DNA of 16,772 nucleotides from Clostridiales bacterium (GCA_009783775.1 WRCT01000021.1:1-16772), one strand, 5' to 3'; shown: positions 1 through 6,817, numbered from the stretch's first letter. The notes: generated from the letters alone by a model not told the origin. A program made the numbers and translations.

Positions 1-207
1 CTTCTTTCGGCGGGCGCGAAGTTTCTCACGCTGTGGCTGACGGTGACATACTTGCTGCTCCCCCTTCTCGCCTTGCCCGAACCGCAGGCGGCGACCCTGT
101 CCTTTATGTTCTCCTGGCCGCAGTTGGTCACCGCAAGCATTGGCGGCACGATCGCCCTCGCGGTCACGCCGCTGCTTTGGCGGGCATTAAAAACAGCAAC
201 TGCATGA
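1..207 (+). CDS. C-terminal fragment of a membrane protein, probably ECF transporter S component
   Basis: The reading frame is open from the first base to a TGA at 205-207 and gives 68 residues; the N-terminus lies outside the window. The fragment has two hydrophobic helices: about residues 8-26 (LTLWLTVTYLLLPLLAL) and about 42-60. Between them is a segment containing LPEP and FSWPQL, and the protein ends with a short basic tail (WRALK). This helix / Pro-rich loop / SWPQL-like / last helix pattern resembles the end of small integral membrane S components of energy-coupling-factor vitamin transporters as I remember them. The family call is by resemblance only, and the substrate cannot be guessed. 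The next gene starts 64 bases downstream behind its own promoter, so the two are probably separate units. Confidence 0.45.
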   Translation, partial: LLSAGAKFLTLWLTVTYLLLPLLALPEPQAATLSFMFSWPQLVTASIGGTIALAVTPLLWRALKTATA

Positions 208-221
208 ACTGCGGCGCGTTC

Positions 222-250
222 TTGTCAAATTCTTGATTTGGTGATATAGT
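222..250 (+). promoter_or_regulatory. sigma-A type promoter for the TIM-barrel gene
   Basis: TTGTCA at 222-227 and TATAGT at 245-250 are separated by exactly 17 bases, and each box has one mismatch to consensus. The transcript would start near 257, giving a very short leader that begins around the GAAGGAG ribosome binding site (257-263). Confidence 0.6.
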
Positions 251-271
251 CTCTCCGAAGGAGTGATCGCT

Positions 272-949
272 ATGGAAAAAAATATGCCGCAGCCGGTTGA
301 GGGCACGCTTCGAAAGTTTGCCCTGCGCATTCCCCCCATCATTCTGCAATGCAGCGGGATCCTGGTCTTCGGGAAACGAATCAAGTCGCTGGTGTTCTCT
401 ACGGATTTATCTATCATACGCACCTGCAACGCGGACGCGATTATGGCCGTCTATCCCTTTACACCCCAGTCCGTGATTACGCAGGCCCTGTTGCTGGCGG
501 CCGATATTCCGGTCTTTGCCGGCGTGGGCGGCGGCCTGACCCAAGGCCCGCGCGGCGTGCACCTGGCCCGCTACGCGGAGATGCAGGGCGCCACGGGCGT
601 CGTGGTCAATGCGCCCACAAACGTTGAGGTCGTAAAGGAAATCGTCAAAGAAGTGGATATCCCCGTGGTCGCCACGATCGCGAACCACAATACGGATTAT
701 ATCGACAAGATCAATGTCGGCGCGAAGATCATCAATGTGTCGGCGGCGGATCAGACGCCCGAAGTCGTGCGCAATATCCGCAAAGACTTCCCGAACATTC
801 CCATCATCGCCACGGGCGGCCCGACCGATGAAAGCATTGAACGCACCATCGCGGCGGGCGCGAACGCGATCACCTGGACCCCGCCCTCGTCCGCACAGAT
901 TTTCAAAGACATTATGGCGGCGTATCGGGAAAACAAGCCGCACCCGTAA
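272..949 (+). CDS. conserved TIM-barrel protein of unknown function (often labelled 'hydrolase')
   Basis: The protein is 225 residues. The ATG at 272 is chosen because GAAGGAG (257-263) lies 8 bases upstream; an in-frame GTG at 263 overlaps that site and is unlikely to be used. The sequence shows alternating strands and helices of a (beta/alpha)8 barrel: strands ADAIMAVYPF, IPVFAGVGGG, GVVVNAP, IPVVATIA, AKIINVSAA and IPIIATGG. The C-terminal ATGGPTDESIERTIAAGANA stretch looks like the phosphate-binding end of barrels such as nitronate monooxygenase or geranylgeranylglyceryl-phosphate-synthase-like proteins. No cofactor or catalytic residues can be assigned. I recall close homologues in Clostridia under the uninformative name 'hydrolase'. 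It is monocistronic: it has its own promoter and is followed by a hairpin 13 bases after the stop. Confidence 0.85.
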   Translation: MEKNMPQPVEGTLRKFALRIPPIILQCSGILVFGKRIKSLVFSTDLSIIRTCNADAIMAVYPFTPQSVITQALLLAADIPVFAGVGGGLTQGPRGVHLARYAEMQGATGVVVNAPTNVEVVKEIVKEVDIPVVATIANHNTDYIDKINVGAKIINVSAADQTPEVVRNIRKDFPNIPIIATGGPTDESIERTIAAGANAITWTPPSSAQIFKDIMAAYRENKPHP

Positions 950-961
950 TGCGCTTCGCTT

Positions 962-989
962 CGGCAAATTAACTGCGGTTAATTTGCCG
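962..989 (+). terminator. 12-bp-stem hairpin after the TIM-barrel gene, possible terminator
   Basis: Arms 962-973 and 978-989 are perfectly complementary around a TGCG loop (974-977). The hairpin begins 13 bases after the stop codon. Only a short T-run (ATTTTC, about 995-1000) follows, so it may be a weak terminator or simply one of the TGCG/CGCA-loop palindromes seen elsewhere in the window. Confidence 0.45.
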
Positions 990-1011
990 GTGGGATTTTC
1001 GACCTTTTGCT

Positions 1012-1080
1012 GTCCAGCACCTAGTTTTGCTTGCAGATTGACTTTTTTGCCTGTTCTATCTGCAAAACTAGGTGCTGGAC
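1012..1080. repeat. 19-bp perfect inverted repeat with 31-base spacer
   Basis: Arm 1012-1030 (GTCCAGCACCTAGTTTTGC) is the exact reverse complement of 1062-1080. Inside, a further 4 bp (AGAT/ATCT) can pair past a TTGC bulge. Outside, TTTTGC (1005-1010) can pair with GCAAAA (1085-1090). No coding function is visible. It lies between convergent genes, so it could be a non-autonomous mobile remnant or a bidirectional transcription barrier. Confidence 0.8.
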
Positions 1081-1149
1081 GGTCGCAAAACGCCGTAAGG
1101 TGTGGGCTGGCGGCCGCACAGGTCGCCCTTGCCCACTTATTGTTGTGGG

Positions 1150-1173
1150 ATCAAGGGGTTGCGACCCCTTGAT
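1150..1173. repeat. 10-bp palindrome with TGCG loop
   Basis: Arms 1150-1159 and 1164-1173 pair perfectly around TGCG (1160-1163), the same loop as the hairpin at 962-989. It sits 14 bases past the end of the leftward Nim-family gene. Neither strand shows a following T-run, so it is not a classical terminator. Confidence 0.7.
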
Positions 1174-1187
1174 AATCCCCAAGAGCT

Positions 1188-1670
1188 TTATTGGCTTGAC
1201 TTTGCTTTTCGTTTTCCCGTGTAATCTGTAGAACCAATCTTAAACACACAGACGGTTTCGATTTGTTCGTTTGTGAAATGGGCCTCGCGGCCCGTTTGGT
1301 GCTTGACCAAAAGGGAGAGGGCCCGAGCTTTTTCGGTTGGGTCTTCGGGGAAGTGAACCGTTCCGTTTCCGATGAGACTGGCGTAATAATAGCCCGAATT
1401 GCAAGGCGTGTCGGTCTGTTGCGGCGCACCCTCGTTGGTGATGGCGAAACACACGCGGTTGTTTTTGCGCAGAATATCCAGTTTGCGGCCTTCCTTCGCG
1501 CTGTGAAAAACCAGCGTCAAAAGACCATTGTCCGAAAAATGATAACCATAATTTAACGGCACTACATAGGGCGTTCCCTCATCGACCATCGCCACATGGC
1601 AGGTCTTGCATTCCCGCAAGATTTCCTCGATTCCTTCTCTGCCTGTTACTTCTCTGTCTTTTCGTCTCAT
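1188..1670 (-). CDS. pyridoxamine 5'-phosphate oxidase family protein, Nim-like
   Basis: The protein is 160 residues, a normal length for the NimA/PNPOx-like split-barrel flavoproteins. Typical features are the N-terminal MRRKDREVTG plus a short helix, then CHVAMVDEGTPYVVPLNYGYHF (strand, loop, strand), the flavin-contacting HSAKEGRKLDILRKNNRVCFAI block, and the central GYYYASLIGNGTVHF strand pair. Members bind FMN and reduce small molecules; some confer nitroimidazole resistance, but most are uncharacterised, so no resistance should be inferred. The start is supported by a weak AGGGGA about 8 bases before the ATG. Upstream (1671-1754) are two palindromes rather than a recognisable promoter, and the gene may be read through from the amidase gene 84 bases upstream. 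Confidence 0.88.
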   Translation of the reverse strand: MRRKDREVTGREGIEEILRECKTCHVAMVDEGTPYVVPLNYGYHFSDNGLLTLVFHSAKEGRKLDILRKNNRVCFAITNEGAPQQTDTPCNSGYYYASLIGNGTVHFPEDPTEKARALSLLVKHQTGREAHFTNEQIETVCVFKIGSTDYTGKRKAKSSQ

Positions 1671-1685
1671 TGTGGCGTCCCCTAC

Positions 1686-1709
1686 GGCGGGAGCAAGCCC
1701 CCGCCCTAC
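1686..1709. repeat. GTAGGG-tagged palindrome, copy 1
   Basis: Arms 1686-1694 and 1697-1705 pair with one mismatch (a G-U pair in leftward RNA) around AA, and CTAC abuts on the right. Read on the minus strand this is GTAGGGC followed by a GC-rich hairpin. A second CCTAC lies on the left (1681-1685). It belongs to the same type as 1718-1742, 7768-7790 and 14938-14960. Confidence 0.65.
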
Positions 1710-1717
1710 ACTATAAC

Positions 1718-1742
1718 GGCGCGCCGAGTCGTCGCGCCCTAC
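1718..1742. repeat. GTAGGG-tagged palindrome, copy 2
   Basis: GGCGCG (1718-1723) pairs with CGCGCC (1733-1738) over a 9-base loop and is followed by CTAC. It is only 8 bases from copy 1, between the second amidase gene and the Nim-like gene. Confidence 0.6.
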
Positions 1743-1744
1743 TG

Positions 1745-1786
1745 GCCCTGACCCCTAGCCCCTGGCCCCTAACCCCTGGCCGCTAA
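1745..1786. repeat. heptanucleotide array, CCCCTRR type
   Basis: Four consecutive heptads of the form CCCCTRR occupy 1752-1779. One degenerate heptad lies on each side (GCCCTGA at 1745, CCGCTAA at 1780). The amidase stop codon (1755-1757, minus strand) lies inside the array, so the array encodes the C-terminal residues SGQGLGARG. It resembles the short tandemly repeated heptamers (STRR) known from cyanobacteria. Confidence 0.75.
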
Positions 1787-2591
1787 AATAGGCCACGATC
1801 CCCAAATACAACGCGAACGCCATTTTCTCTTGAAAGTCGGGGTCGATCAGCAGGGTTTCCTCTTCGGGGTTGCTCAAATAACCCAGCTCCAGCCAGACGA
1901 TGGGACGGTCGCACCAGTTTAAGATGGTTTGCTCCCGATTCTGAAAGACGCCCTGCTCAAAGGTCGGCAGGCCCGTCTCCTCGATATAGCGCGCGAGAAT
2001 GGCCCGCGCCGCCGCCGCGCTCTCCTCGTGCGCGCCCGTCATGCCCCGCGCCGAAACCAGGGCGAACGCGCCCCGCGCCGCCTGGTCGTCCGTGCCGGCG
2101 CAGTGCAGGGAAAGCGCCAAATCGACGTTTGTCTCGTTGAACATCTGTGCGCGCAGGCTATTGCTAATATTCACCTCGGCCGAGTCACGCGTCATCATCA
2201 CTTGGGCGCCGGACAGCCGCAGCAACTCGGCAAGCTGCAGCCCCACCGCGAGCACGACCTCGTGTTCGCGTATGCCGGTGCTGATCCCCGCCGTGCCGAC
2301 AGAGGCCTTGTTGCGCATGATCTCGCTGTCGGGCGCGATGGGTTCCTCCACCCGATTCGGCTCGGCCTGGTGCCCGGGGTCAATGCCGATGATCCGTCCT
2401 TTGAGCGCGTCGGGAATTGCCGCTGTCACGGGCGACGCGGTCGGCGCGGGCGTAGCCTCCACCGTCGGCACTGGCGTCGGCGCGGCCGTGGGCGTCGCCG
2501 GCGGCTCGGTCGGTTCTATTTGGTTTTGATTCCCCCAGCAGCCTGTCAGCAACAGCAGCAGGCAAAGGGGGAAGATGATTGCTCGTTTCAT
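1755..2591 (-). CDS. lipoprotein N-acetylmuramoyl-L-alanine amidase (Amidase_3), second copy
   Basis: The protein is 278 residues from the ATG at 2591. It has a lipoprotein signal with lipobox LTGC (Cys18), a Pro/Thr/Ala-rich linker (about 26-60), then a zinc amidase domain: IDPGHQ (His74), REHE (Glu111), SLHC (His163) and the catalytic WLELGYLSN (Glu235). Amidase_3 enzymes cleave the amide between N-acetylmuramic acid and the stem peptide; this one should be tethered outside the membrane. The frame stays open upstream to 2756, but that extension reads through a repeat element and would bury the signal peptide. No Shine-Dalgarno is visible. Instead an extended -10 box ends 6 bases before the ATG, suggesting a leaderless transcript. 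The C-terminus is encoded by a heptanucleotide array. It is a diverged paralogue of the next gene upstream. Confidence 0.93.
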   Translation of the reverse strand: MKRAIIFPLCLLLLLTGCWGNQNQIEPTEPPATPTAAPTPVPTVEATPAPTASPVTAAIPDALKGRIIGIDPGHQAEPNRVEEPIAPDSEIMRNKASVGTAGISTGIREHEVVLAVGLQLAELLRLSGAQVMMTRDSAEVNISNSLRAQMFNETNVDLALSLHCAGTDDQAARGAFALVSARGMTGAHEESAAAARAILARYIEETGLPTFEQGVFQNREQTILNWCDRPIVWLELGYLSNPEEETLLIDPDFQEKMAFALYLGIVAYFSGQGLGARG

Positions 2592-2597
2592 AAGATG

Positions 2598-2606
2598 ATT
2601 ATACCA
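2598..2606 (-). promoter_or_regulatory. extended -10 promoter immediately before amidase gene (leaderless start)
   Basis: The minus strand reads TGGTATAAT, a perfect extended -10. The last T is at 2598 and the ATG begins at 2591, so initiation 7 bases downstream would fall on the A of the start codon. The -35 match is poor (ATTACT at 2621-2626, inside the heptad array). Confidence 0.55.
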
Positions 2607-2612
2607 TATTTG

Positions 2613-2786
2613 AAGGAATAAGTAATGGGGAATAAGGAATATGGGAGGTGTGCTTTTCCACCCCACCAAGTCTGCGGACTTGGCGGGGCCCCGGCGCACA
2701 TTTGATGGGGTGGTTGAATATACAATTGAAAAACAGCCGCGCTGTTTTTTCCACAATTATTCCTTATTCCCTATTCCTTATTACTT
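2613..2786. repeat. 174-bp composite element with inverted heptad-array ends
   Basis: The left end (2613-2640) is four GGAATAA-like heptads. The right end (2759-2786) is its inverted repeat, 25 of 28 bases matching. Inside are a 37-bp palindrome (2658-2694) and a hairpin with 9-bp arms and CGC loop (2729-2749) followed by TTTTTTCC. The right arm contains the stop codon of the upstream amidase gene (2771-2773) and encodes its last residues; the left arm lies just upstream of the next gene's promoter. It has the layout of a miniature inverted-repeat element, but no target duplication is obvious. Confidence 0.7.
2658..2694 (-). repeat. 37-bp palindromic repeat, copy A
   Basis: On the minus strand it starts CCGGGGCCCCGCC and ends GGTGGGGTGG, with a 5-bp stem around loop CGCA in the middle. 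Copy B at 14999-15035 (plus strand) has the same flanks and loop but a different, still complementary, stem. Confidence 0.8.
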
Positions 2787-3628
2787 TGGAAATACTCTGT
2801 AAGTCCCCTGCACAAAGCCCTTGCCGCAATATCCCAAAAGGCGGGGTCGGAGAAGAGGGCGTCGTCGTCTCTGTGCGAAAGGTGGCCCATTTCGATACAG
2901 ACGATCGGTCGGGTGCTCCAGTTAAAGCCCGTTTGGTCCGAGCGGTAGGTGAGCCCGTACTCATTCGGCCGCACCATGGGCAGGCCCGTGTCCGCGCAGA
3001 AAACCGCGATGATCGTCTTGGCCGCCGCGACATTGGTATCGTACCAGTCGGTACAGTTTTTCTTGGGCACGAGCATGAACGCGCCGCGCCCGCTGCCATT
3101 GTTCAAATGCAGACGAATGCCCAAATCGACTTCGTGCGCGTTGAACAGCTCGGCCCGCTCCTTGTTGGAGATGTTGATATCGTTCGTGTCCCGCGTGAGG
3201 ATCACGGTCGCGCCCTGTTCCTCGAGCAGATCGCGCAGGCGCAGCCCGATTTGCAGCACGACCTCATACTCCATAATGCGCGAGTTCACGCCCCGACAGC
3301 CGCCCGCTACGCGCGCCTTGCCCGTATTGTCCCACGGCGCGTTGGGCTCTTTTTGGCCGTCCATCGTTCCCTGGTGGCCCGGGTCTACGCCGATGATGAT
3401 GCCTTCCAGCGGCAGGGGCTCGGGGGTGGCGGTGGGTTCGGGCGTTTCAGTGGACAGGGGACAGGGGACAGGGGACAATTCGGTAATTTTGGGGCTTGGT
3501 ATAGTATCAAGAACAATGCCTTCCGTTTCATGCGGCTGCATGACGGCAGGGTTTTCCCCACCGCCGCAGCCCAAAAGCAGGACGGAGAGAAGAAGGAGGG
3601 CGCCAATGCAAAACAGTTTCATCTTCAT
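2771..3628 (-). CDS. lipoprotein N-acetylmuramoyl-L-alanine amidase (Amidase_3), first copy
   Basis: The protein is 285 residues from the ATG at 3628 (a second ATG at 3622 is possible). A lipoprotein signal ends at LLLGC (Cys21) and is followed by a Pro/Thr/Glu-rich linker to about residue 74. The amidase domain has VDPGHQ (His85), EYEVVL (Glu122), RLHL (His174) and CIEMGHLS (Glu246), so all three zinc ligands and the catalytic Glu are present. It starts 7 bases after the radA stop, so it is very likely co-transcribed and translationally coupled with radA; no strong ribosome binding site is seen. Two repeats have entered the coding region: a GGACAGG heptad array encoding part of the linker (residues about 51-59), and a heptad array that supplies the final residues and stop. 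The start could be upstream in the frame, but the signal peptide argues against it. Confidence 0.93.
   Translation of the reverse strand: MKMKLFCIGALLLLSVLLLGCGGGENPAVMQPHETEGIVLDTIPSPKITELSPVPCPLSTETPEPTATPEPLPLEGIIIGVDPGHQGTMDGQKEPNAPWDNTGKARVAGGCRGVNSRIMEYEVVLQIGLRLRDLLEEQGATVILTRDTNDINISNKERAELFNAHEVDLGIRLHLNNGSGRGAFMLVPKKNCTDWYDTNVAAAKTIIAVFCADTGLPMVRPNEYGLTYRSDQTGFNWSTRPIVCIEMGHLSHRDDDALFSDPAFWDIAARALCRGLTEYFQSNKE
3452..3477. repeat. GGACAGG heptad array inside amidase linker
   Basis: There are 3.7 perfect copies of a 7-base unit. Because 7 is not a multiple of 3, the unit is read in successive frames and encodes LSPVPCPLST in the low-complexity linker of the amidase. Confidence 0.8.
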
Positions 3629-3635
3629 AAGCTTA

Positions 3636-4964
3636 CTATCTGAGGTCCAATAGCTGAATGGCTTTTCGCAAGTCAAACGCACAAAGCAAGTCCACACCGG
3701 ACACCTGGGTCTTTGTGCCCTTCGGCACGACGATATGCGCAAAGCCCAGGCGCGCGCATTCTTTGATCCGCGTCTCCATCTGGCTGACGGGACGCAGCTC
3801 GCCCGTTAATCCCACCTCGCCGATGGCGGCGGTTTGTTCGGGCAGGGGCCTATCGAGCATGGCCGAGGCCAGGCAGAGCGCGCAGGCCAGGTCCGCGCCC
3901 CGATCCGTCACGCGCAGGTTGCCCGCCACGTTGCAGTAGACGTCCTTGTCGTGGAAGGTCAGGCCCGCCTTGCGCTCCAGCACGGCCAGCAGCAGATTCA
4001 AACGGCCCGTGTCCAGCCCGAGCGCGGCCCGTCGGGGGCTGCCGAAAGCCGTGGGCCCGAGCAGCGACTGCACCTCCGCGAGCAGGGGACGCGTGCCCTC
4101 CAGCACACAGGTCACGGCACAGCCCACGCTGGCGTGGCCCGACAAAAACAGGGACGAGGGTTCGGAAAGGCCCGCCATGCCGTCTTCCCGCATTTCGAAC
4201 ACGCCCAGCTCATTGGTCGCGCCGAAACGGTTCTTGACCGCGCGCAGCAGCCGCAGTCCCTCGTGGCGGTCGCCCTCAAAATACAGCACGGTGTCCACGA
4301 TATGCTCTAATACACGCGGGCCCGCGATCGCGCCGTCCTTGGTCACATGGCCCACGATCCACACCACCGTGCCCGTCTCTTTGGCAAAGCGGGTGAGTTG
4401 GGCCGTGCAGGTCCGCACCTGTGTGACGCTGCCCGCGGCGGACGCGCTCTCCTCGGACTGCATGGTTTGAATGGAGTCGATGATCAGCGTGTCGGCCTTG
4501 GCCGCGCGCGCCTCCTGCATGGCGTTTTCCGCATTGGTATCGCAAAGCGTAAGCAGCCCGCCGGGAATCCCCAGCCGGTCCGCGCGCAGTTTGAGCTGCC
4601 GCCCGCTCTCCTCGCCCGAGACATAGAGCACCTTGCCCTTGCCCGACAGCGCGTGCGCGGTCTGGAGCAGCAGAGTGGACTTGCCGATGCCCGGGTCGCC
4701 CGCCAGCAGCACGACCATGCCGCCCACCAGTCCGCCGCCCAGGACGCGGTCCAGCTCGGCAATGCCCGTGACCCTGCGCTTTTCACCCGACACGGTAATG
4801 TCCTCCAGTCGGATGGGCCGTTGCGCGGTCGGTCGGTTCTTTTGCGGCGTTAGTTTTTCCTGCTCGACCAGCGTGTTCCAGCTCCCGCATTGCGGGCATT
4901 GGCCCAGCCAGCGCGGGGCCTCGTAGCCGCATTCCCCGCAGGCGAAGACTGTTTTTTCTTTCAT
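3636..4964 (-). CDS. radA: DNA repair protein RadA
   Basis: The protein is 442 residues, near the usual 450-460. In order it has an N-terminal zinc finger (Cys9, Cys12, Cys23, Cys26), a RecA-type ATPase with Walker A GDPGIGKST (89-97) and Walker B LIIDSI (about 160-165), the RadA-specific KNRFG motif (244-248), and a C-terminal Lon-protease-like domain ending at LLDLR. RadA drives branch migration of recombination intermediates in the cytoplasm. Its ATG overlaps the TGA of the upstream membrane-protein gene by 4 bases (ATGA), and the lipoprotein amidase follows after 7 bases, so the three form one operon. All key residues appear intact. Confidence 0.97.
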   Translation of the reverse strand: MKEKTVFACGECGYEAPRWLGQCPQCGSWNTLVEQEKLTPQKNRPTAQRPIRLEDITVSGEKRRVTGIAELDRVLGGGLVGGMVVLLAGDPGIGKSTLLLQTAHALSGKGKVLYVSGEESGRQLKLRADRLGIPGGLLTLCDTNAENAMQEARAAKADTLIIDSIQTMQSEESASAAGSVTQVRTCTAQLTRFAKETGTVVWIVGHVTKDGAIAGPRVLEHIVDTVLYFEGDRHEGLRLLRAVKNRFGATNELGVFEMREDGMAGLSEPSSLFLSGHASVGCAVTCVLEGTRPLLAEVQSLLGPTAFGSPRRAALGLDTGRLNLLLAVLERKAGLTFHDKDVYCNVAGNLRVTDRGADLACALCLASAMLDRPLPEQTAAIGEVGLTGELRPVSQMETRIKECARLGFAHIVVPKGTKTQVSGVDLLCAFDLRKAIQLLDLR

Positions 4965-6139
4965 AATCTCATATACTCCACGACGTCTCTGTCCCGCCAG
5001 GTGATGTTCTGCCAGACGACGGTGTCGCCGCCCGCCGCCAGCAGCAGGGAGCGGTCCGCGCCCCGCGTGACGCAGAAGGTGCTGCCGTCGCTGATGAAAT
5101 ACACATAATTTCTCGCCTGCGTGTTGTAGAAGATAAACGCTTCTCCTACGGCAAAGTCCGCCACGTCCGCCGCGATACAGAGCAGTTCCCCATTCTCCAA
5201 AAGCAGGTAGAGGTCCGCGTCCGGACCGTGGGGCGCGGACAAAAAGGCGATCTCCCTGCCGTTGGTCTGCGGGTCGTGCACCCGAACGGGCTGGCGCTTT
5301 TCCTCGATCTTGCCCCCGTCAAGGCGCAGGGAGCACAGGCTGCCGCCTTCGCCCGCCCAGACCAGCAGCCCGCCCAGCAGATGGGGTCGGGACGTGCCGA
5401 AGGCAGTATCTTCGCTCATGGCGATCGTGACCGATTCACCCGTGGTCACGTCGCAGGCAAAGAGTTTATAGCGGCGCGTGCCCGTGCGCTCGATCCAGCA
5501 GACGGTCGTGCCCTCCGCCGTCAGCGGCGGCACGCCCATGTGAATGGTTTTCAGCTCCCGCGCCTTGCCCGTGCGCACATGATAGGCCATGAGCCGCCCG
5601 CCGCCCGCGCCCTGCACATCTAAATAAACCAGCGTGTCGCCCAACAATCGGGGGAATCGAATGTTTTGATAGCTCTGCGGCACGGTGAGCTGGGAGTTGT
5701 GACCCGAGGCCAGGTCCCGCAGCAGCACGCGCGAAAAGGCCGCCGTGCCGTCCCCCGCGTAATAGTCGCCCGCCACCGCCACCAGCGTTTCGCCCGCCAC
5801 GGAGATGTCCGTGAGATACTGCCGGTCCGCCACGACCCATTCCTGCTGCAATTCCCGCAGGTTGGCGGAAAACAGGGGCCGGTCCGCGCCGGCGGGCAGC
5901 GGGGAGGGCGCGGGGTCGGGCGTGGCGCGGCCCGCCTGCTCGCCCAATCCAATGCAGGACAAATTGAGCGGCGTCTCGATCGCCTTGTCCATCAGAGGCA
6001 AACCGAAATAAAGAAAGAGCAAAGCAAAACCGGCCAGCAGCAACAGGCCCGTAAGCACCGAAAACAGGGGAAAGCCCTTTGTCTTTCGAATGCGCGGGCC
6101 CCTTTCTTTCGTATGTGTATACTTCCTGTCCCTCCTCAT
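4961..6139 (-). CDS. membrane-anchored, probable beta-propeller protein of unknown function
   Basis: The protein is 392 residues. A basic N-terminus (about 1-21) is followed by one hydrophobic segment (about 24-47), so it is an N-in signal anchor, then a Pro-rich linker (about 72-82). The remaining roughly 300 residues should lie outside the cell and are built of repeated strand-rich units such as 'DTLVYLDVQGAGGGRLMAYH', 'GTTVCWIERTG..YKLFACD' and 'GLLVWAGEGGSLCSLRLD'. These resemble blades of a TolB/DUF5050-like beta-propeller with unit spacing near 45 residues. GAGG lies about 10 bases before the ATG. It overlaps radA by 4 bases and is therefore the first gene of the radA-amidase operon. 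The recR end is 78 bases upstream, with a hairpin and heptad array between them. I do not recognise a named family; the context suggests a cell-envelope role. Confidence 0.75.
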   Translation of the reverse strand: MRRDRKYTHTKERGPRIRKTKGFPLFSVLTGLLLLAGFALLFLYFGLPLMDKAIETPLNLSCIGLGEQAGRATPDPAPSPLPAGADRPLFSANLRELQQEWVVADRQYLTDISVAGETLVAVAGDYYAGDGTAAFSRVLLRDLASGHNSQLTVPQSYQNIRFPRLLGDTLVYLDVQGAGGGRLMAYHVRTGKARELKTIHMGVPPLTAEGTTVCWIERTGTRRYKLFACDVTTGESVTIAMSEDTAFGTSRPHLLGGLLVWAGEGGSLCSLRLDGGKIEEKRQPVRVHDPQTNGREIAFLSAPHGPDADLYLLLENGELLCIAADVADFAVGEAFIFYNTQARNYVYFISDGSTFCVTRGADRSLLLAAGGDTVVWQNITWRDRDVVEYMRL

Positions 6140-6162
6140 GCTATTTGTCCTCTAATATAATG

Positions 6163-6181
6163 AAAACGGCTCCGCCGTTTT
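6163..6181. terminator. hairpin between recR and the beta-propeller gene
   Basis: AAAACGGC (6163-6170) pairs with GCCGTTTT (6174-6181) over TCC. The stem is followed by TTT on the plus strand and by a T4 run in the leftward direction, so it may act as a bidirectional terminator. It is of the same type as the hairpins at 2729-2749 and 9036-9055, each next to a heptad array. Confidence 0.5.
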
Positions 6182-6189
6182 TTCCTTCG

Positions 6190-6217
6190 CTCCACTCTCC
6201 ACTCTCAACGCTCCACT
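6190..6217. repeat. heptanucleotide array, CTCCACT type
   Basis: Four heptads: three CTCCACT and one CTCAACG. The array ends exactly at the base before the recR stop codon (6218-6220, minus strand). It is separated from the hairpin at 6163-6181 by only 8 bases. Confidence 0.75.
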
Positions 6218-6817
6218 CTATAAAGGCTTGCGTCCCTCCAACGCCTGCGCCAGAGTGATCTCGTCCGTGTACTCCAGGTTGCCGCCGATGGGAATGCCGC
6301 GCGCAATGCGGGTGCAGGCGATACCCAGCGGCTTGATTTGCCCGGCCAGATAGGCGGCCGTGACGTCACCCTTCGCGTCCGAGTTGGTGGCGAGAATGAT
6401 CTCGCTCACCCCGCCCGCGCGGCAGCGCGCCAGCAGCTGGGGAATGGCAAGGTCCTCCGCACCCACGCCATCCATCGGCGAAAGCGAGCCGAACAGCACA
6501 TGATAGCAGCCGCGAAACTCGCGCGTTTTCTCCATCGCCAGCACGTCCTTGGGGTCGGAGACCACGCAGATTAGCCCGCTTTGCCGCGTCGGATCGGCGC
6601 AGTAAACGCAGAGGTCCGCGTCCGTATAGGCGCCGCAGACCGGACAGGGGCGGACGACCGCGCGCGCACCGCGGATCGCCTCTGCCAGCTCCAGCGCGTC
6701 CTCTTCTTCCAAACCCAGCAGGTGATAGGCGTAGCGCTGCGCGGTTTTTCTGCCCACGCCGGGCAGCTTGCCCAGCTGCGTGGTTAAGGTTTCGATAGCG
6801 GGGATAACTGCGCTCAT
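6218..6817 (-). CDS. recR: recombination mediator protein RecR
   Basis: The protein is 199 residues, the standard RecR length. It has an N-terminal helix-hairpin-helix (LGKLPGVGRKTAQRYAYHLL), a zinc finger with Cys58, Cys61, Cys70 and Cys73, a Toprim domain (about 82-175, including EIILATNSDAKGDVTAAYL) and the C-terminal TRIARGIPIGGNLEYTDEITLAQALEGR signature. RecR works with RecO/RecF to load RecA onto SSB-coated single-stranded DNA. Its ATG overlaps the ybaB stop by 4 bases (ATGA), indicating translational coupling in the conserved dnaX-ybaB-recR cluster. A heptad array abuts its stop codon. Confidence 0.98.
   Translation of the reverse strand: MSAVIPAIETLTTQLGKLPGVGRKTAQRYAYHLLGLEEEDALELAEAIRGARAVVRPCPVCGAYTDADLCVYCADPTRQSGLICVVSDPKDVLAMEKTREFRGCYHVLFGSLSPMDGVGAEDLAIPQLLARCRAGGVSEIILATNSDAKGDVTAAYLAGQIKPLGIACTRIARGIPIGGNLEYTDEITLAQALEGRKPL

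Noticed and set aside
1150..1173. terminator of the Nim-like gene
   Set aside because: The palindrome is in the right place but no T-run follows on the minus strand.
2592..2756. 55-codon upstream extension of the second amidase
   Set aside because: It reads through the repeat element 2613-2786 and would place a long non-hydrophobic segment before a clear lipoprotein signal peptide.
2648..3643. 331-codon plus-strand open frame
   Set aside because: It is antisense to the amidase gene, which has all family motifs; the long frame is a by-product of GC-rich codon use. The same applies to 11116-12111, 1929-2621, 3834-4310, 5666-6160 and 8094-8570.
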